A DNA stretch of 64,000 nucleotides, taken from Aliarcobacter lanthieri. GTDB lineage: Bacteria > Campylobacterota > Campylobacteria > Campylobacterales > Arcobacteraceae. This document shows positions 28,586 to 38,530 of the stretch, piece after piece. Location: the NCBI RefSeq assembly GCF_013201625.1, contig NZ_CP053839.1:682001-746000 (forward strand), written 5' to 3'. Position numbers and translations under genes: made by a program. Numbering within the stretch: the first letter of the stretch is position 1; every line of letters begins with the position of its first letter. A model generated the notes under the pieces. The model was not told where the DNA came from, made no database searches, and worked only from the letters and a program-made list of their open reading frames with translations.

Positions 28586-30646
28586 TTAACTAAAATCTAT
28601 AATAAAGTTTAAACCTCTATTTTCTTTATCGTTATATATAAAAGTTTCATTTCGTAAATCACTTTTGAAGTTATGATTTCGTACAAATATTTCTTGAACT
28701 ATATATAATCCTAAACCAGTACCAAAAGATTGATGTTTTGTAGTAAAATATGGTTCTAGTATTTTTGATAAAATAGCTTCGTCAACTCCACCAGCATTGT
28801 CTTTTATAGATAATTTACTATCCTTAAAATCTATAAAAATAAATCTATTATTTTCTTTATTATTTTGAATTAAAGAGTAAATTGAGTTATCAAGAAGATT
28901 TAAAATTGCTTCAGTAAAACTTCCACTATTACACTCTATCATTAAATCTTTGTCATAATTAAATTTACAAATAATTGAGTTTTTTTCAAAAACAGATGAT
29001 AAAAATTTTATTATTTGATTAGTTGATTCAATAATAGAAATACTAGAAGAACTAGAATCTTTTGTAAAAAAATCTGTAAAATTTTCTATTGTATTTGATA
29101 ATTTTTGTGTATTATAAATGATTTTATCACAAGATTCATCAAATTCTTTATCCGTAAGTGATTTTATACTATTTTTTAGTTTTATACCACTTGCAATTGT
29201 AGATATAATTCCTAAAGGTTGTCTCCATTGATGAGCAATATTATTTAAAGTATTTATAACAGCATTTATTTTTGATTGTTGAAATATAGCTTTTTGAGTA
29301 TTTATCTCTTTTTCTTTTTGTAAAATCTCATTTGTAATATCAATGAAAGTTACTATAAGATTTGCTCCAAGTTTGACTTTAGAAGTTTTTACATTAAAAT
29401 GTCTTAGCTCATTATTAGAGTTTTTTATAGCTACTTTAAAATTTTTATTTTGATTTAAAAAGATATGTTCACACCAATTATTTCCATCGTAAAGTTTATT
29501 TTCTATATATTCTTCATTATCCATTACTTCAAAAAAACTACAAATACATACATATTTATTTATAAAGTCTTCTATATTTTTTGCCGAGGGAAAGAATTTA
29601 AAAAGTTGTTTATTTGCATCAACAATTTTTTCACCGTTTGTTATAATAATGATATTTGGTTGAGAATCTAACAATACCTTATTTTTTGTATCTTGATATT
29701 TTATTTGTTTTATATAATATACTAGAATAAATGTAAAGATTATAATTAATGCTATAACAGATGCCATTATACTTTGAATTTTTATATATTTTATATTGTT
29801 TAAATCAATACTACTTATTTCAATAAAATTTAAAATATAAGCTAACTCTTTGTTCTGTTCATCAAAAAGTGGATATTTTGAAATTAAATAGTTATTTTCA
29901 ACAATATAATCTTTTATATTTATATAGTGTTCAATACCATTCTCTTTTATATAATCAAATAGCTTTTTATTTACATTTTCATTTACAATATAGTAATCAT
30001 CTATGAATAATTGTGATAATAAAGGATATTTTAGATTTTTTCTAATTCTTTTATCCCCAATTACTATTGTATAAACTCCATTTTTTTGTAAATCATCTGA
30101 AATAGAATCAAAGTGTGTAACAACTTCTAAAACTCCATAAAAATTATTGTTTTCATCAAAAATTGGTGTTCTAGCTTTTATTCCTACATTAAATAAACCT
30201 GCACTGATTGAGGTTGAGATATTCTTTAAAGCAGAGATATTTTTTAAATCACCTCTAAATTGAACCCCATCTCTTATTTGTGTCCAAGATCTATATATAC
30301 TATTTCTATTTTCATCAAAAATTTGAATCCAAATATTTTTATATTTTGAATTAGTTTCTATTAATTTGGCAATTTCTTTATAATTTAATTTGTCAAATTC
30401 TTTATTTTTGAGGTTATTGTATAAATTTTCATCTTTTGATAGAGATATAGCAATAGCTAAAGATGTATTTTGTTTATCATTTATTAAACTTTGAGTTTTC
30501 TCAAATATAGTTTTATGTCTTGAGTCATATACTTTTTTTAAGATCTCTTTTTGTTTATTATTTATATAAATATTTGTTGAAAATACTGCAACTATAGTAG
30601 ATATAATAAAGGCTAAGCCAATTAAATAAAAATTCTTTTTCCCCAA
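28586..30646 (-). CDS. Membrane sensor histidine kinase, orphan
   Basis: A 686-residue two-component sensor. Membrane helix 1 (about 7-27) and helix 2 (about 290-312) flank a periplasmic dCache-like domain; a PAS-like region (about 325-440) comes next, then the H-box NNIAHQWRQPLG with phospho-accepting His472, the N-box EAILNLLDNSIYSL and G-boxes DNAGGV and GTGLGLYIV. Kinases with HQWRQPL are common in this phylum. The start codon appears to be TTG at 30646 (TTG-GGG-AAA), as no ATG fits. No response regulator adjoins it, so its partner is elsewhere. The ligand is unknown. Confidence 0.88.
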   Translation of the reverse strand: MGKKNFYLIGLAFIISTIVAVFSTNIYINNKQKEILKKVYDSRHKTIFEKTQSLINDKQNTSLAIAISLSKDENLYNNLKNKEFDKLNYKEIAKLIETNSKYKNIWIQIFDENRNSIYRSWTQIRDGVQFRGDLKNISALKNISTSISAGLFNVGIKARTPIFDENNNFYGVLEVVTHFDSISDDLQKNGVYTIVIGDKRIRKNLKYPLLSQLFIDDYYIVNENVNKKLFDYIKENGIEHYINIKDYIVENNYLISKYPLFDEQNKELAYILNFIEISSIDLNNIKYIKIQSIMASVIALIIIFTFILVYYIKQIKYQDTKNKVLLDSQPNIIIITNGEKIVDANKQLFKFFPSAKNIEDFINKYVCICSFFEVMDNEEYIENKLYDGNNWCEHIFLNQNKNFKVAIKNSNNELRHFNVKTSKVKLGANLIVTFIDITNEILQKEKEINTQKAIFQQSKINAVINTLNNIAHQWRQPLGIISTIASGIKLKNSIKSLTDKEFDESCDKIIYNTQKLSNTIENFTDFFTKDSSSSSISIIESTNQIIKFLSSVFEKNSIICKFNYDKDLMIECNSGSFTEAILNLLDNSIYSLIQNNKENNRFIFIDFKDSKLSIKDNAGGVDEAILSKILEPYFTTKHQSFGTGLGLYIVQEIFVRNHNFKSDLRNETFIYNDKENRGLNFIIDFS

Positions 30647-30749
30647 ATTTGTGCTTCTCTTATAATAAATTTTTTTATTCCACCTATAAGCACATAGAAT
30701 AACATAAAATTAATAAATTAAACTTCACTTTTATTTAATTTATTTTAGA

Positions 30750-30755
30750 TAAAAT
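30750..30755 (+). promoter_or_regulatory. -10 element placing the ispG start codon at +1 (leaderless)
   Basis: TAAAAT ends 7 bases before the ispG ATG at 30763, and no ribosome-binding purine run precedes that ATG. Transcription from this element would begin at or next to the start codon. The same arrangement occurs at thiL. Confidence 0.45.
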
Positions 30756-30762
30756 CCCATTT

Positions 30763-31824
30763 ATGATAAAAAGATACCCAACAAAACAAATAAAAGTAGG
30801 AAATGTCCTAATTGGTGGAGATGCACCAATAAGTGTTCAATCAATGACATTTACAAAAACATCAGATGTTAAAGCAACTGTTGAACAAATAACAAAATTA
30901 CATTTTGCTGGAGCAGATATTGTAAGAGTTGCAGTTCCACATATTGAAGATGCAAATGCATTAAAAGAGATAAAAAAACAAGTAAGTTTGCCTATAGTTG
31001 CAGATATACATTTTCACTATAAACTAGCACTTATTGCTGCTGAAGTTGTAGATTGTATAAGAATAAATCCAGGAAATATTGGAGATAAAAAACGTGTTCA
31101 AGAAGTTGTAAAGGCTTGTACTGAAAGAAATATTCCAATAAGAATTGGAGTAAATAGTGGAAGTTTAGAAAAACAGTTTGAACAAAAATATGGTCAAACT
31201 CCTCAAGGAATGGTAGCAAGTGCAGATTATAATATAAAATATCTTGAAGATTTGGGATTTACAGATATAAAAATTTCACTAAAAGCCTCTGATGTTCAAA
31301 GAACAGTAGAAGCATATAGAACTTTACGACCTATGAATAACTATCCATTTCATTTAGGAGTAACAGAAGCTGGAACACAATTTCACTCTACAATAAAATC
31401 GTCTATTGCTTTAGGAAGTTTATTACTTGATGGAATAGGAGATACTTTAAGAGTTTCTATGACAGGAGAACTTGAAGAAGAGATAAAAGTTGGACGAGCA
31501 ATTTTAAAAGATGTAGGGATTTCAAAAGAGGGATTAAATATAATATCTTGTCCAACTTGTGGAAGAATAGAAGCTGACTTGGTAAATGCTGTTTCTGAAG
31601 TTGAAAAACGAACTGCACATATAAAAACTCCACTTGATGTATCTGTTATGGGATGTGTTGTAAATGCTATTGGTGAGGCAAAATCTGCTGATGTTGCTAT
31701 CGCTTTTGGAAAAGGAAGTGGTTTAGTGATGAAAAAAGGTGAGATAATTGCAAAATTAAGTGGAGATGCTCTAATAAATAAGTTTATTGAAGAAGTTGAA
31801 TTTGAAGCAAAAAGAAAATCATAA
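30763..31824 (+). CDS. ispG: 4-hydroxy-3-methylbut-2-enyl diphosphate synthase
   Basis: Iron-sulfur enzyme of the MEP isoprenoid pathway (also called GcpE). The 353-residue protein has the N-terminal TIM barrel ([38 protein letters not shown]) and a C-terminal domain with the [4Fe-4S] cysteines in [13 protein letters not shown] and [12 protein letters not shown]. The short bacterial form lacks the plant insertion. The ATG has no ribosome site but a close -10 element. Its TAA shares one base with the dnaB ATG, so both are co-expressed. Confidence 0.97.
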   Translation: MIKRYPTKQIKVGNVLIGGDAPISVQSMTFTKTSDVKATVEQITKLHFAGADIVRVAVPHIEDANALKEIKKQVSLPIVADIHFHYKLALIAAEVVDCIRINPGNIGDKKRVQEVVKACTERNIPIRIGVNSGSLEKQFEQKYGQTPQGMVASADYNIKYLEDLGFTDIKISLKASDVQRTVEAYRTLRPMNNYPFHLGVTEAGTQFHSTIKSSIALGSLLLDGIGDTLRVSMTGELEEEIKVGRAILKDVGISKEGLNIISCPTCGRIEADLVNAVSEVEKRTAHIKTPLDVSVMGCVVNAIGEAKSADVAIAFGKGSGLVMKKGEIIAKLSGDALINKFIEEVEFEAKRKS

Positions 31825-33269
31825 TGGATAGTATTTATAGTATAAATATTGAAAGAGCAGTTTTAAGCTCAATCTTTTTTAATCCAGAAGAACTTGAAGA
31901 TATTTTAGGTGTTTTAAAACCAAAAGATTTTTATCTACCTGCACATAAATCTATTTTTGAAGCTATGATAAAACTTCATGATGATGGTATGCCAATTGAT
32001 GAAGATTTTATAAGAAATAAAGTAACTTCAAAAGATGTAGATGATTCAGTTTTACTTGAAATTTTATCTGCAAATCCTATTACAAATACTCAAGCATATG
32101 TAAAAGAGATAAAAGATAGTGCAGTAAAAAGAGAATTAGCAACTCTTGCAACAACTATAAAAAAAGTTGCAATTGAAGAAGAAGTTAGTGCAAATGAAGC
32201 ATTAGATACTATTCAAAGTGAATTATATAAAATTTCTACAAATAGTGCTACAAGTGAACTAAAAGATATGCAAACAGTTACAAATGATACTTTGGCATAT
32301 ATTGAAAAGATGAAAAAACTTGGAAATAAATATCTAATAGGACAAACAACAGGTTTTGACTCACTTGATAAAAAAACAACAGGTTTTAATGAAGGTGATT
32401 TAGTAATTATTGCAGCTCGTCCTGCTATGGGTAAAACAGCACTTGTATTAAATATGGCATTAAAAAATGTTGAAAGAGGTAAGGGCGTGATATTCTTTTC
32501 TCTGGAAATGCCAGCAGAACAACTAATGCTTAGGATGTTATCTGCTAAAACTTCTATTCCTTTACAAAATCTTAGAAAAGGTGATATGGATGATAGAGAA
32601 TGGACAAATTTAAGTGCTGCTTTTGAAGATTTAAATTCAAAAAAGCTTTTTGTTGATGATGGTGGAAGTATAAATATAAACCAACTTCGAGCGAGAGTTA
32701 GAAAATTAGCACAAAATGAAGATAATAATATTAGTTTAGTAATTATTGATTATTTACAACTTATGCAAGGACTTGGAAATAAAGATAGACACCAAGAAGT
32801 TTCAGATATTAGTAGGGGATTAAAGATGCTAGCAAGAGAGTTGAAAATTCCAATAGTAGCTTTATCTCAATTAAATAGGGGATTAGAAAGTCGTCCAGAT
32901 AAACGACCAATGTTAAGTGATTTAAGAGAGTCTGGTGCTATTGAACAAGATGCAGATATTATTATGTTTGTTTATAGAGATGATGTTTATAAAGAAAGAG
33001 AAGAAGCTAGAAAAGAAAAAGAGGCAAAAGATAAGGGAGAAGATTATAAATCTAAATTCCAAAATAGACCTATAGAGGAAGCTGAGATTATAATAGGAAA
33101 GCAAAGAAATGGTCCAATAGGTACTGTTAAATTAGATTTCCATAAATCTTTAACAAAATTTATTGATAAAGATAATTTTGGTGGAGAAGCACCAATTGAA
33201 ATAGTGTTTCAAAATGTAGCAGATTCTCAAAAAGAAACAAATATTGAAATGCCTATGATTGATATTTAG
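31824..33269 (+). CDS. dnaB: Replicative DNA helicase DnaB
   Basis: Hexameric helicase at the replication fork. The 481-residue protein has the N-terminal DnaB domain (NIERAVLSSIFFNPEELEDI), the linker, and the RecA-like C-domain with Walker A ARPAMGKTALVLN, the Walker B run LVIIDYLQLMQG, and motif H3-H4 RESGAIEQDADIIMFVYR. There is no intein. A Lys/Glu-rich insertion (KEREEARKEKEAKDKGED) lies in the last third. The one-base TAATG overlap with ispG implies a joint transcript. Confidence 0.97.
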   Translation: MDSIYSINIERAVLSSIFFNPEELEDILGVLKPKDFYLPAHKSIFEAMIKLHDDGMPIDEDFIRNKVTSKDVDDSVLLEILSANPITNTQAYVKEIKDSAVKRELATLATTIKKVAIEEEVSANEALDTIQSELYKISTNSATSELKDMQTVTNDTLAYIEKMKKLGNKYLIGQTTGFDSLDKKTTGFNEGDLVIIAARPAMGKTALVLNMALKNVERGKGVIFFSLEMPAEQLMLRMLSAKTSIPLQNLRKGDMDDREWTNLSAAFEDLNSKKLFVDDGGSININQLRARVRKLAQNEDNNISLVIIDYLQLMQGLGNKDRHQEVSDISRGLKMLARELKIPIVALSQLNRGLESRPDKRPMLSDLRESGAIEQDADIIMFVYRDDVYKEREEARKEKEAKDKGEDYKSKFQNRPIEEAEIIIGKQRNGPIGTVKLDFHKSLTKFIDKDNFGGEAPIEIVFQNVADSQKETNIEMPMIDI

Positions 33270-33334
33270 AATAATATTCTCTTAAGAAATAATAATCTAA
33301 AATAAAAATGCCATTTTAACACAAGGATAAATTG

Positions 33335-33730
33335 ATGAAAACGGCATTCTCTCTACTTGAAATAATTTTTGTTATAGTTATTCTAGGAATAATTGTATCT
33401 TTTGCAGCTCCAAAGTTGATGGATACAAAAGATAGTGCATTAGTCTCTACCTTAAAAAGAGATGTTAATACTGCTATAAATTCTATTCACAGTTATTATT
33501 TATTAAATCAAAAAATTGAAGATATTAATGATACTATGAATTTAAATAGTACAAATTGGGATATAGAAAAATTAAAGATGAGTGATAAAAACTCTTGCAT
33601 TACATTGGAAGTTAAAAATGTATCAAATAATATAGTTATTGACTTGCAAATTGATAATTTAAAAGAAGCATCTATTTGTAAAAAAATAAGAGATAGTGGA
33701 TTGATTTCTAAAGTATATGAAGTTTATTAA
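33335..33730 (+). CDS. Type IV pilin-like (pseudopilin) protein
   Basis: The N-terminus MKTAFSLLEIIFVIVILGII is a type IV prepilin signal: short leader, cleavage before Phe, glutamate at mature position 5 and a hydrophobic helix. The residue before the cut is Ala rather than the usual Gly. The rest of the 131-residue protein is a small soluble domain with two cysteines (SCITLEV, ASICKKI) that may pair. I chose ATG 33335, 7 bases after AAGGA, over the TTG three bases earlier. No other pilus genes adjoin it. It may be a minor pilin or a DNA-uptake or secretion pseudopilin. Confidence 0.75.
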   Translation: MKTAFSLLEIIFVIVILGIIVSFAAPKLMDTKDSALVSTLKRDVNTAINSIHSYYLLNQKIEDINDTMNLNSTNWDIEKLKMSDKNSCITLEVKNVSNNIVIDLQIDNLKEASICKKIRDSGLISKVYEVY

Positions 33731-33752
33731 AAATAATAAAGATTTAAGAAAA

Positions 33753-33790
33753 AATATACAATAATGATAATGTATATTACAACTTATAAT
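33753..33790 (+). promoter_or_regulatory. Upstream region of fumC: inverted repeat and -10
   Basis: An 8-bp inverted repeat AATATACA (33753-33760) and TGTATATT (33771-33778) encloses ATAATGATAA, which resembles the first half of the Fur consensus. TATAAT follows at 33785-33790, 14 bases before the fumC ATG, with an AGGAAG ribosome site between. The Fur reading is weak. Confidence 0.4.
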
Positions 33791-33804
33791 TAATAGGAAG
33801 AATT

Positions 33805-35202
33805 ATGGATTACAGAATAGAAAAAGACACGATGGGTGAAATTAAGGTTCCAAAAGATAGATATTGGCAAGCACAAACAGAAAGAAGTTTAGAAAACTTT
33901 CCAATTGGTGATGAAAAAATGCCAAAAGAGGTTATTGAAGGTTTTGCATATTTAAAGAAAGCTTGTGCAATTGTAAATAATAAGTTAAAAAGACTTGATG
34001 ATGTTAAAACAAAAGCTATATCTCAAGCTTGTGATGAAATTATAGAAAAAAAACTAGATGGAGAATTTCCTTTAGTTGTTTGGCAAACTGGTTCTGGAAC
34101 ACAATCAAATATGAATGTGAATGAAGTTGTTTCTTCAAGAGCGAGTGAAATTTTAGGAGAAGATTTTAGAACTAAGAAAATTGTTCATCCAAATGATGAT
34201 GTAAACAAAGGACAAAGTTCAAATGATACTTATCCAACTGCTATGAGAGTTGCTTTTGTACTTGATGTACAAAAAAGATTAATTCCAGCAATAAATGTCC
34301 TAAAATCTACTTTAGAAAAAAAAGTAAAAGATTTTGAAAATATTGTAAAAATAGGAAGAACACACCTTCAAGATGCAACGCCACTTACTTTGGGTCAAGA
34401 GATTTCAGCTTATGTTGATATGTTAGATAAAGCTTTAGCTCAAGTTGATGATGCTATGAAATATATTGTTGAACTTGCTATTGGTGGAACAGCAGTTGGA
34501 ACTGGATTAAATTCTCATCCAGATTTTTCTCCTATGGTTTGTGAAGCTTTAAATGATTTGACAAAAACAAAATATGCTTTTAAATCTCATCCAAATAAAT
34601 TTCATGCTTTAACATCTCATGATGGAGAAGTTTTTTTAAGTGGAGCTTTAAATGCACTTGCTTCAAATTTAATGAAATTTGCAAATGATATTAGATGGCT
34701 TTCATCAGGACCAAGATGTGGAATAGGGGAGTTAAATATTCCAGAAAATGAACCAGGAAGTTCAATAATGCCAGGAAAAGTAAATCCAACACAAAGTGAA
34801 GCTATGACAATGGTTGCAGTACAAGTAATGGGGAATCATTCAACAATTAGTATAGCTGCAAGTCAAGGAAATTTTGAATTAAATGTATTTAAACCAGTAA
34901 TTGCTTTAAATCTTTTACAGTCAATTAGACTTTTAAGTGATACAATGTTGGCGTTTAATGATAATTGTGCTGTTGGTATTGAGCCAAATCTAGTAAATAT
35001 TAATAAGTACTTACAAGATTCTCTTATGTTAGTGACTGCTTTAAATCCATATATTGGATATGAGAAAGCTGCACTTATAGCAAAAACTGCACATAAAAAT
35101 GGAACTACACTTAAACAAGAAGCTCTAAGTCTTGGAATTTTAAGTGAGCAAGAGTTTGACTCTTACGTAAAACCAGAAAATATGATTAAACCTAGTTTGT
35201 AA
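33805..35202 (+). CDS. fumC: Fumarate hydratase class II
   Basis: Iron-free fumarase of the TCA cycle that interconverts fumarate and malate. The 465-residue protein has the family blocks [52 protein letters not shown], the active-site region [16 protein letters not shown], the catalytic loop signature [15 protein letters not shown] and the [10 protein letters not shown] end. All catalytic motifs are intact. The class II enzyme needs no iron-sulfur cluster. A small acidic protein gene follows after 18 bases. Confidence 0.97.
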   Translation: MDYRIEKDTMGEIKVPKDRYWQAQTERSLENFPIGDEKMPKEVIEGFAYLKKACAIVNNKLKRLDDVKTKAISQACDEIIEKKLDGEFPLVVWQTGSGTQSNMNVNEVVSSRASEILGEDFRTKKIVHPNDDVNKGQSSNDTYPTAMRVAFVLDVQKRLIPAINVLKSTLEKKVKDFENIVKIGRTHLQDATPLTLGQEISAYVDMLDKALAQVDDAMKYIVELAIGGTAVGTGLNSHPDFSPMVCEALNDLTKTKYAFKSHPNKFHALTSHDGEVFLSGALNALASNLMKFANDIRWLSSGPRCGIGELNIPENEPGSSIMPGKVNPTQSEAMTMVAVQVMGNHSTISIAASQGNFELNVFKPVIALNLLQSIRLLSDTMLAFNDNCAVGIEPNLVNINKYLQDSLMLVTALNPYIGYEKAALIAKTAHKNGTTLKQEALSLGILSEQEFDSYVKPENMIKPSL

Positions 35203-35220
35203 TTAAGGAAAACAATATAC

Positions 35221-35466
35221 ATGAAAGAATTAGAAAAGGTTTTTTTAGTTGATGAATTTGAAGATGGTTGGGGAATGGAAGCAATAGATGTTTGTGAAGA
35301 ACAACTATTGGATTATTGTACAGAAGTTTTATTTATTCCAGATGATAAAATTGATGAATTAAATATGATTGAAAATGAATTGGAAATTGTATTAAAAGAT
35401 TTGGAAGATGAAGATATAAATGAAGATTGGTATGTAAACCTTCTGAAGCACTCAAAATTTAACTAA
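35221..35466 (+). CDS. Small acidic protein, unknown function
   Basis: I do not recognise this 81-residue protein. It is very acidic (many Asp and Glu), has no signal or membrane segment, and contains two cysteines (DVCEEQ, LDYCTEV). It has a good AAGGAAA ribosome site and lies 18 bases after fumC, so it is probably co-transcribed with it. A strong hairpin follows. The codon use matches the neighbours, which supports a real gene. Confidence 0.6.
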   Translation: MKELEKVFLVDEFEDGWGMEAIDVCEEQLLDYCTEVLFIPDDKIDELNMIENELEIVLKDLEDEDINEDWYVNLLKHSKFN

Positions 35467-35474
35467 AAAATAAA

Positions 35475-35499
35475 TAACTAAGGCAATTAGCCTTAGTTA
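35475..35499. terminator. Bidirectional terminator between the fumC unit and the feo-side gene
   Basis: A perfect 10-bp stem TAACTAAGGC/GCCTTAGTTA with an AATTA loop. It lies 9 bases after the plus-strand stop and includes the minus-strand stop codon at 35493-35495. Confidence 0.7.
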
Positions 35500-35795
35500 A
35501 TATCTTTACTTTTTACAATAACTTCATGACCTTCTCCACCATCTAAAACGGCATTAAAATCACCAGCTGGTTTATCAAAAGTTATTTCACTATTTTCATC
35601 AATTTTTGTTTGAAGAATAACCTTACCATCTTGTACTACTTTGAAATTTACTCCACTAGCACTACTCCCATCACTAAAACCACCTTCGCAAGTGATAGTG
35701 TTGTCTCCATTATCAAAACAACTCATTAAAGCTGAGTGTCCAAAAGCTGAACTTGCTGCTAAAATAGCAACTGAAAATATAGTTTTTTTAATCAT
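35493..35795 (-). CDS. Small periplasmic protein downstream of feoB
   Basis: A 100-residue protein with a Sec signal peptide (cleavage near FGHSA, about residue 19). The mature part has two cysteines (LMSCFDNG, TITCEGGFSDG) that could form a disulfide, and a Gly/Asp-rich beta-type sequence ending VIVKSKDIN. I recall similar small proteins beside metal-uptake genes in this phylum but know no function. It is 47 bases after feoB on the same strand and may share its transcript. The histidine after the signal (GHSA) echoes DUF4198-type proteins such as the one at 41246, but that link is weak. Confidence 0.65.
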   Translation of the reverse strand: MIKKTIFSVAILAASSAFGHSALMSCFDNGDNTITCEGGFSDGSSASGVNFKVVQDGKVILQTKIDENSEITFDKPAGDFNAVLDGGEGHEVIVKSKDIN

Positions 35796-35842
35796 TTTTT
35801 TATCCTTTTATTAAATTTAATTTTTATGATTTCAAATTGTAT

Positions 35843-38299
35843 TTAAGATTTATGCAATCCTCCTTTCCAGTTTATAAATTTAGTAGGGAAAAGTCCTAGA
35901 ACTAAAGTTATAAATAGTACAGAAAAATAAAAATAAGCCATAGCTTCAAGTCCACTCCATAGATATATATTTCCAAGTGTGAAAATAAATGATGATATAA
36001 TAAGTCCAAGACCTATAGGGAAAAATGTAGCAAATAACATCCAATTAAAGCTATTAGTTTGCATTTTTACAACTATCATAGTTGCTATACAAGGAGGAGT
36101 TAAAAGCATAAAAATTATAATTGAAGCTGCATGAAGTGGTGTGTATCCACTATTCTCTGCCATTGCTTCTTCTGCTCTTTGATTATCTGCTTTATTATTC
36201 TCATATAAACTTCCTAAGGTTGCAACAGCACTTTCTCTTGCTGCAAATGAACTTAAAAATGCTACATTTATTTTCCAATCAAATCCTGCATATTGACTTA
36301 TTGGTTCTATTGCTTTACCAGCCATTCCTAAAAGAGAATTTTCAACTTTTTCATTCTTTATCTCTCTAAGAATAGTTTTTCTATCATTTGATAGTTTTCT
36401 TAATGCTGCATTGATTTTTCTAGCTTCTGGATCATTTTGGACATTTATAAATGAGTAAAAGATTTCATTTTTAGCTTTGAAATTATCATCTATACTAGAT
36501 GATGAACTTGTCATTTTTTTTGTTCTATAGTTATCATACATATTTAAAAGTTCTGATACTTTTTCTTTTGAGTTAATATGTTCATAATATACAGAGTTTT
36601 TCATTTTTGAATCAAAGTCCATTAAAGCTTTATTAGACATATCATCATATTTTATTTGAGATTCTTCACTAAGACCTGGAAATTGTAATAATGCAAAAAG
36701 TACAATAGCTACTGCTAAAACAATAGTTACAACTTTTTTAATATAAATCCAAACTCTTTGAGATGAACGAATTACAACTCCTTTTAGAGTTGGTAAGTGA
36801 TATGGTGGTAACTCCATTACAAATGGTGCTGTTTCTCTATTTCTTAAAACAGTAGTAGTTAAAATTTTTGCAACAATTAGTGCTGTAAATACAGTTGCAG
36901 TAGAAATGAAAAACATCATTAAAGCCATATCCGGTTTAAAAAATGCCCCAAGAAGTAATGTGTAAAATGGAACTTTAGCTAAACAGTTCATATAAGGAAC
37001 TGTTAAAACTGTAGCCATTCTAGCTCTATCATCAGCTATTCCTTTTGTTGCCATAACTCCTGGAACTGCACAACCTCCTACCATTGCTCCACCAAGAACT
37101 AGTGGGAGAGTTGATTGTCCATGAAGTCCAAATTTTTTAAATACTCTATCAAGAATAAATGCCATTCTAGGCATATATCCAACATCTTCCATTATAGCTA
37201 TTAGTGCAAAAAGTATAAAAAATATAGGAATATAGTTAAGTAAAGCATTTGCACTATTTACCATCCAAATGGCAAAATCACTTATCATTGGTACATCTGT
37301 AAAATCAGCATCAGGTACAATATCTATTACAAAGTTTTTTATACTAGCTAAAATTGGCCATGTATAATCTGTAAGTTTATATCCATAAACAATAGATATT
37401 TGATAAACTAAGAACATCAAAGCAAACAAAATAGGTAAGGCTAAAAATCTATTTAATATGATTTTATCAGCTTTATCTGTAAAGGTTTCTTTTCCTTTTT
37501 TCTCTTCTTTTACATTTTTTGAATATATTATTTCTGCACTATCATATCTAAATGTTGCAAGAAATGTTGTTATGTTTTTATTGTATTTTTCTTCAAAACT
37601 TTTTTTTGCATTCTCTAATTTGCCATATATATTAGGGATTTCTTTTTCTAAATGTTCAACAACTGTTGTATCATTTTCTAAAGCTTTTATAGCTAGCCAT
37701 CTTTTTGAAATATTTAAATCTGAAGTTTGTATTTCCGCTTCTATTTCTTGTATATAGCTTTCTAATTCTTCATAATTTAATTCAAATTTTTCAAATTTCT
37801 CTTGTTTTTCATAAATACTAACAATAGATTTCATTATATCATCACCACCAATGCCTTTAGCACCATTAGCTTCTATAACTGGGCACTTTAGCATTGAAGA
37901 GATTTTGTTACTATCAATTTTTATTCCTCTTCTTTGGGCAACATCTATCATGTTTAATACCACAACAACAGGTAAACCCATTTCTAAAAGTTGAAAAGTT
38001 AAATATAAATGTCTTTTTAAATTTGAAGAATCAATAACATTTACTATAATATCTGGTTTTTCATGTATTATAAATTCTTTTGCTACTCTTTCTTCTAATG
38101 AATATGAACTAAAAGAGTAAGTTCCTGGTAAATCTACCATTTCTATTTTATAATCTTCATATCTAAAGAAACCAGTTTTTTTATCTACTGTTACACCTGG
38201 ATAGTTTGCAATATGTTGTTCAATCCCACTTACAAGATTGAATATTGTAGATTTACCACAGTTTGGTTGACCGGCTAATACTGTTCTTATTTTTTTCAT
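35843..38299 (-). CDS. feoB: Ferrous iron transporter FeoB
   Basis: Inner-membrane Fe(II) importer. The 818-residue protein has an N-terminal G domain (G1 GQPNCGKST at about 9-17, G3 VDLPGTYSF, G4 NMID), a helical regulatory domain, and the membrane part with paired Gate repeats (GGAMVGGCAVPGVMATKGIA with the conserved Cys, MNCLAKVPFYTLL, and FAARESAVATLGSLY). A Ser/Lys-rich soluble loop of about 140 residues lies between the last Gate helices. ATG overlaps the feoA stop by 4 bases. Iron regulation is expected but no box directly precedes feoB. Confidence 0.97.
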   Translation of the reverse strand: MKKIRTVLAGQPNCGKSTIFNLVSGIEQHIANYPGVTVDKKTGFFRYEDYKIEMVDLPGTYSFSSYSLEERVAKEFIIHEKPDIIVNVIDSSNLKRHLYLTFQLLEMGLPVVVVLNMIDVAQRRGIKIDSNKISSMLKCPVIEANGAKGIGGDDIMKSIVSIYEKQEKFEKFELNYEELESYIQEIEAEIQTSDLNISKRWLAIKALENDTTVVEHLEKEIPNIYGKLENAKKSFEEKYNKNITTFLATFRYDSAEIIYSKNVKEEKKGKETFTDKADKIILNRFLALPILFALMFLVYQISIVYGYKLTDYTWPILASIKNFVIDIVPDADFTDVPMISDFAIWMVNSANALLNYIPIFFILFALIAIMEDVGYMPRMAFILDRVFKKFGLHGQSTLPLVLGGAMVGGCAVPGVMATKGIADDRARMATVLTVPYMNCLAKVPFYTLLLGAFFKPDMALMMFFISTATVFTALIVAKILTTTVLRNRETAPFVMELPPYHLPTLKGVVIRSSQRVWIYIKKVVTIVLAVAIVLFALLQFPGLSEESQIKYDDMSNKALMDFDSKMKNSVYYEHINSKEKVSELLNMYDNYRTKKMTSSSSSIDDNFKAKNEIFYSFINVQNDPEARKINAALRKLSNDRKTILREIKNEKVENSLLGMAGKAIEPISQYAGFDWKINVAFLSSFAARESAVATLGSLYENNKADNQRAEEAMAENSGYTPLHAASIIIFMLLTPPCIATMIVVKMQTNSFNWMLFATFFPIGLGLIISSFIFTLGNIYLWSGLEAMAYFYFSVLFITLVLGLFPTKFINWKGGLHKS

Positions 38300-38520
38300 A
38301 TCATCTCTATTTCTATTAAATTTGCTTCACTTTTTCTAAGTGTTAAATTATAATTATGTATTTTTAATTCCATTGGATCATATAATGGGGCCTCTCTTAT
38401 AACTTCTAAAATAGCACCTTCTACAAAGCCCATATCGAGAAGTTTATATAGTAATTTTCCTTCAGCATTTAGTTTTATAACTTTAACTTTACTTTTCTCT
38501 TTTACTTCATTTAGTAACAC
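38296..38520 (-). CDS. feoA: FeoA iron transport accessory protein
   Basis: Small cytoplasmic SH3-like protein that supports FeoB. Translation from the GTG at 38520 gives 74 residues, the usual FeoA size, with KLLYKLLDMGFVEGAILEVI and the RKSEANLIEIEMI end. I chose GTG 38520 because AAAGGAGA lies 5 bases upstream; the ATG further out (38553) would overlap the preceding membrane gene by 23 bases and add eleven residues that include the ribosome site. It is 10 bases after the ABC permease gene, so the ABC genes and feoAB look like one transcript. Confidence 0.9.
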   Translation of the reverse strand: MLLNEVKEKSKVKVIKLNAEGKLLYKLLDMGFVEGAILEVIREAPLYDPMELKIHNYNLTLRKSEANLIEIEMI

Positions 38521-38530
38521 AAGTTCTCCT

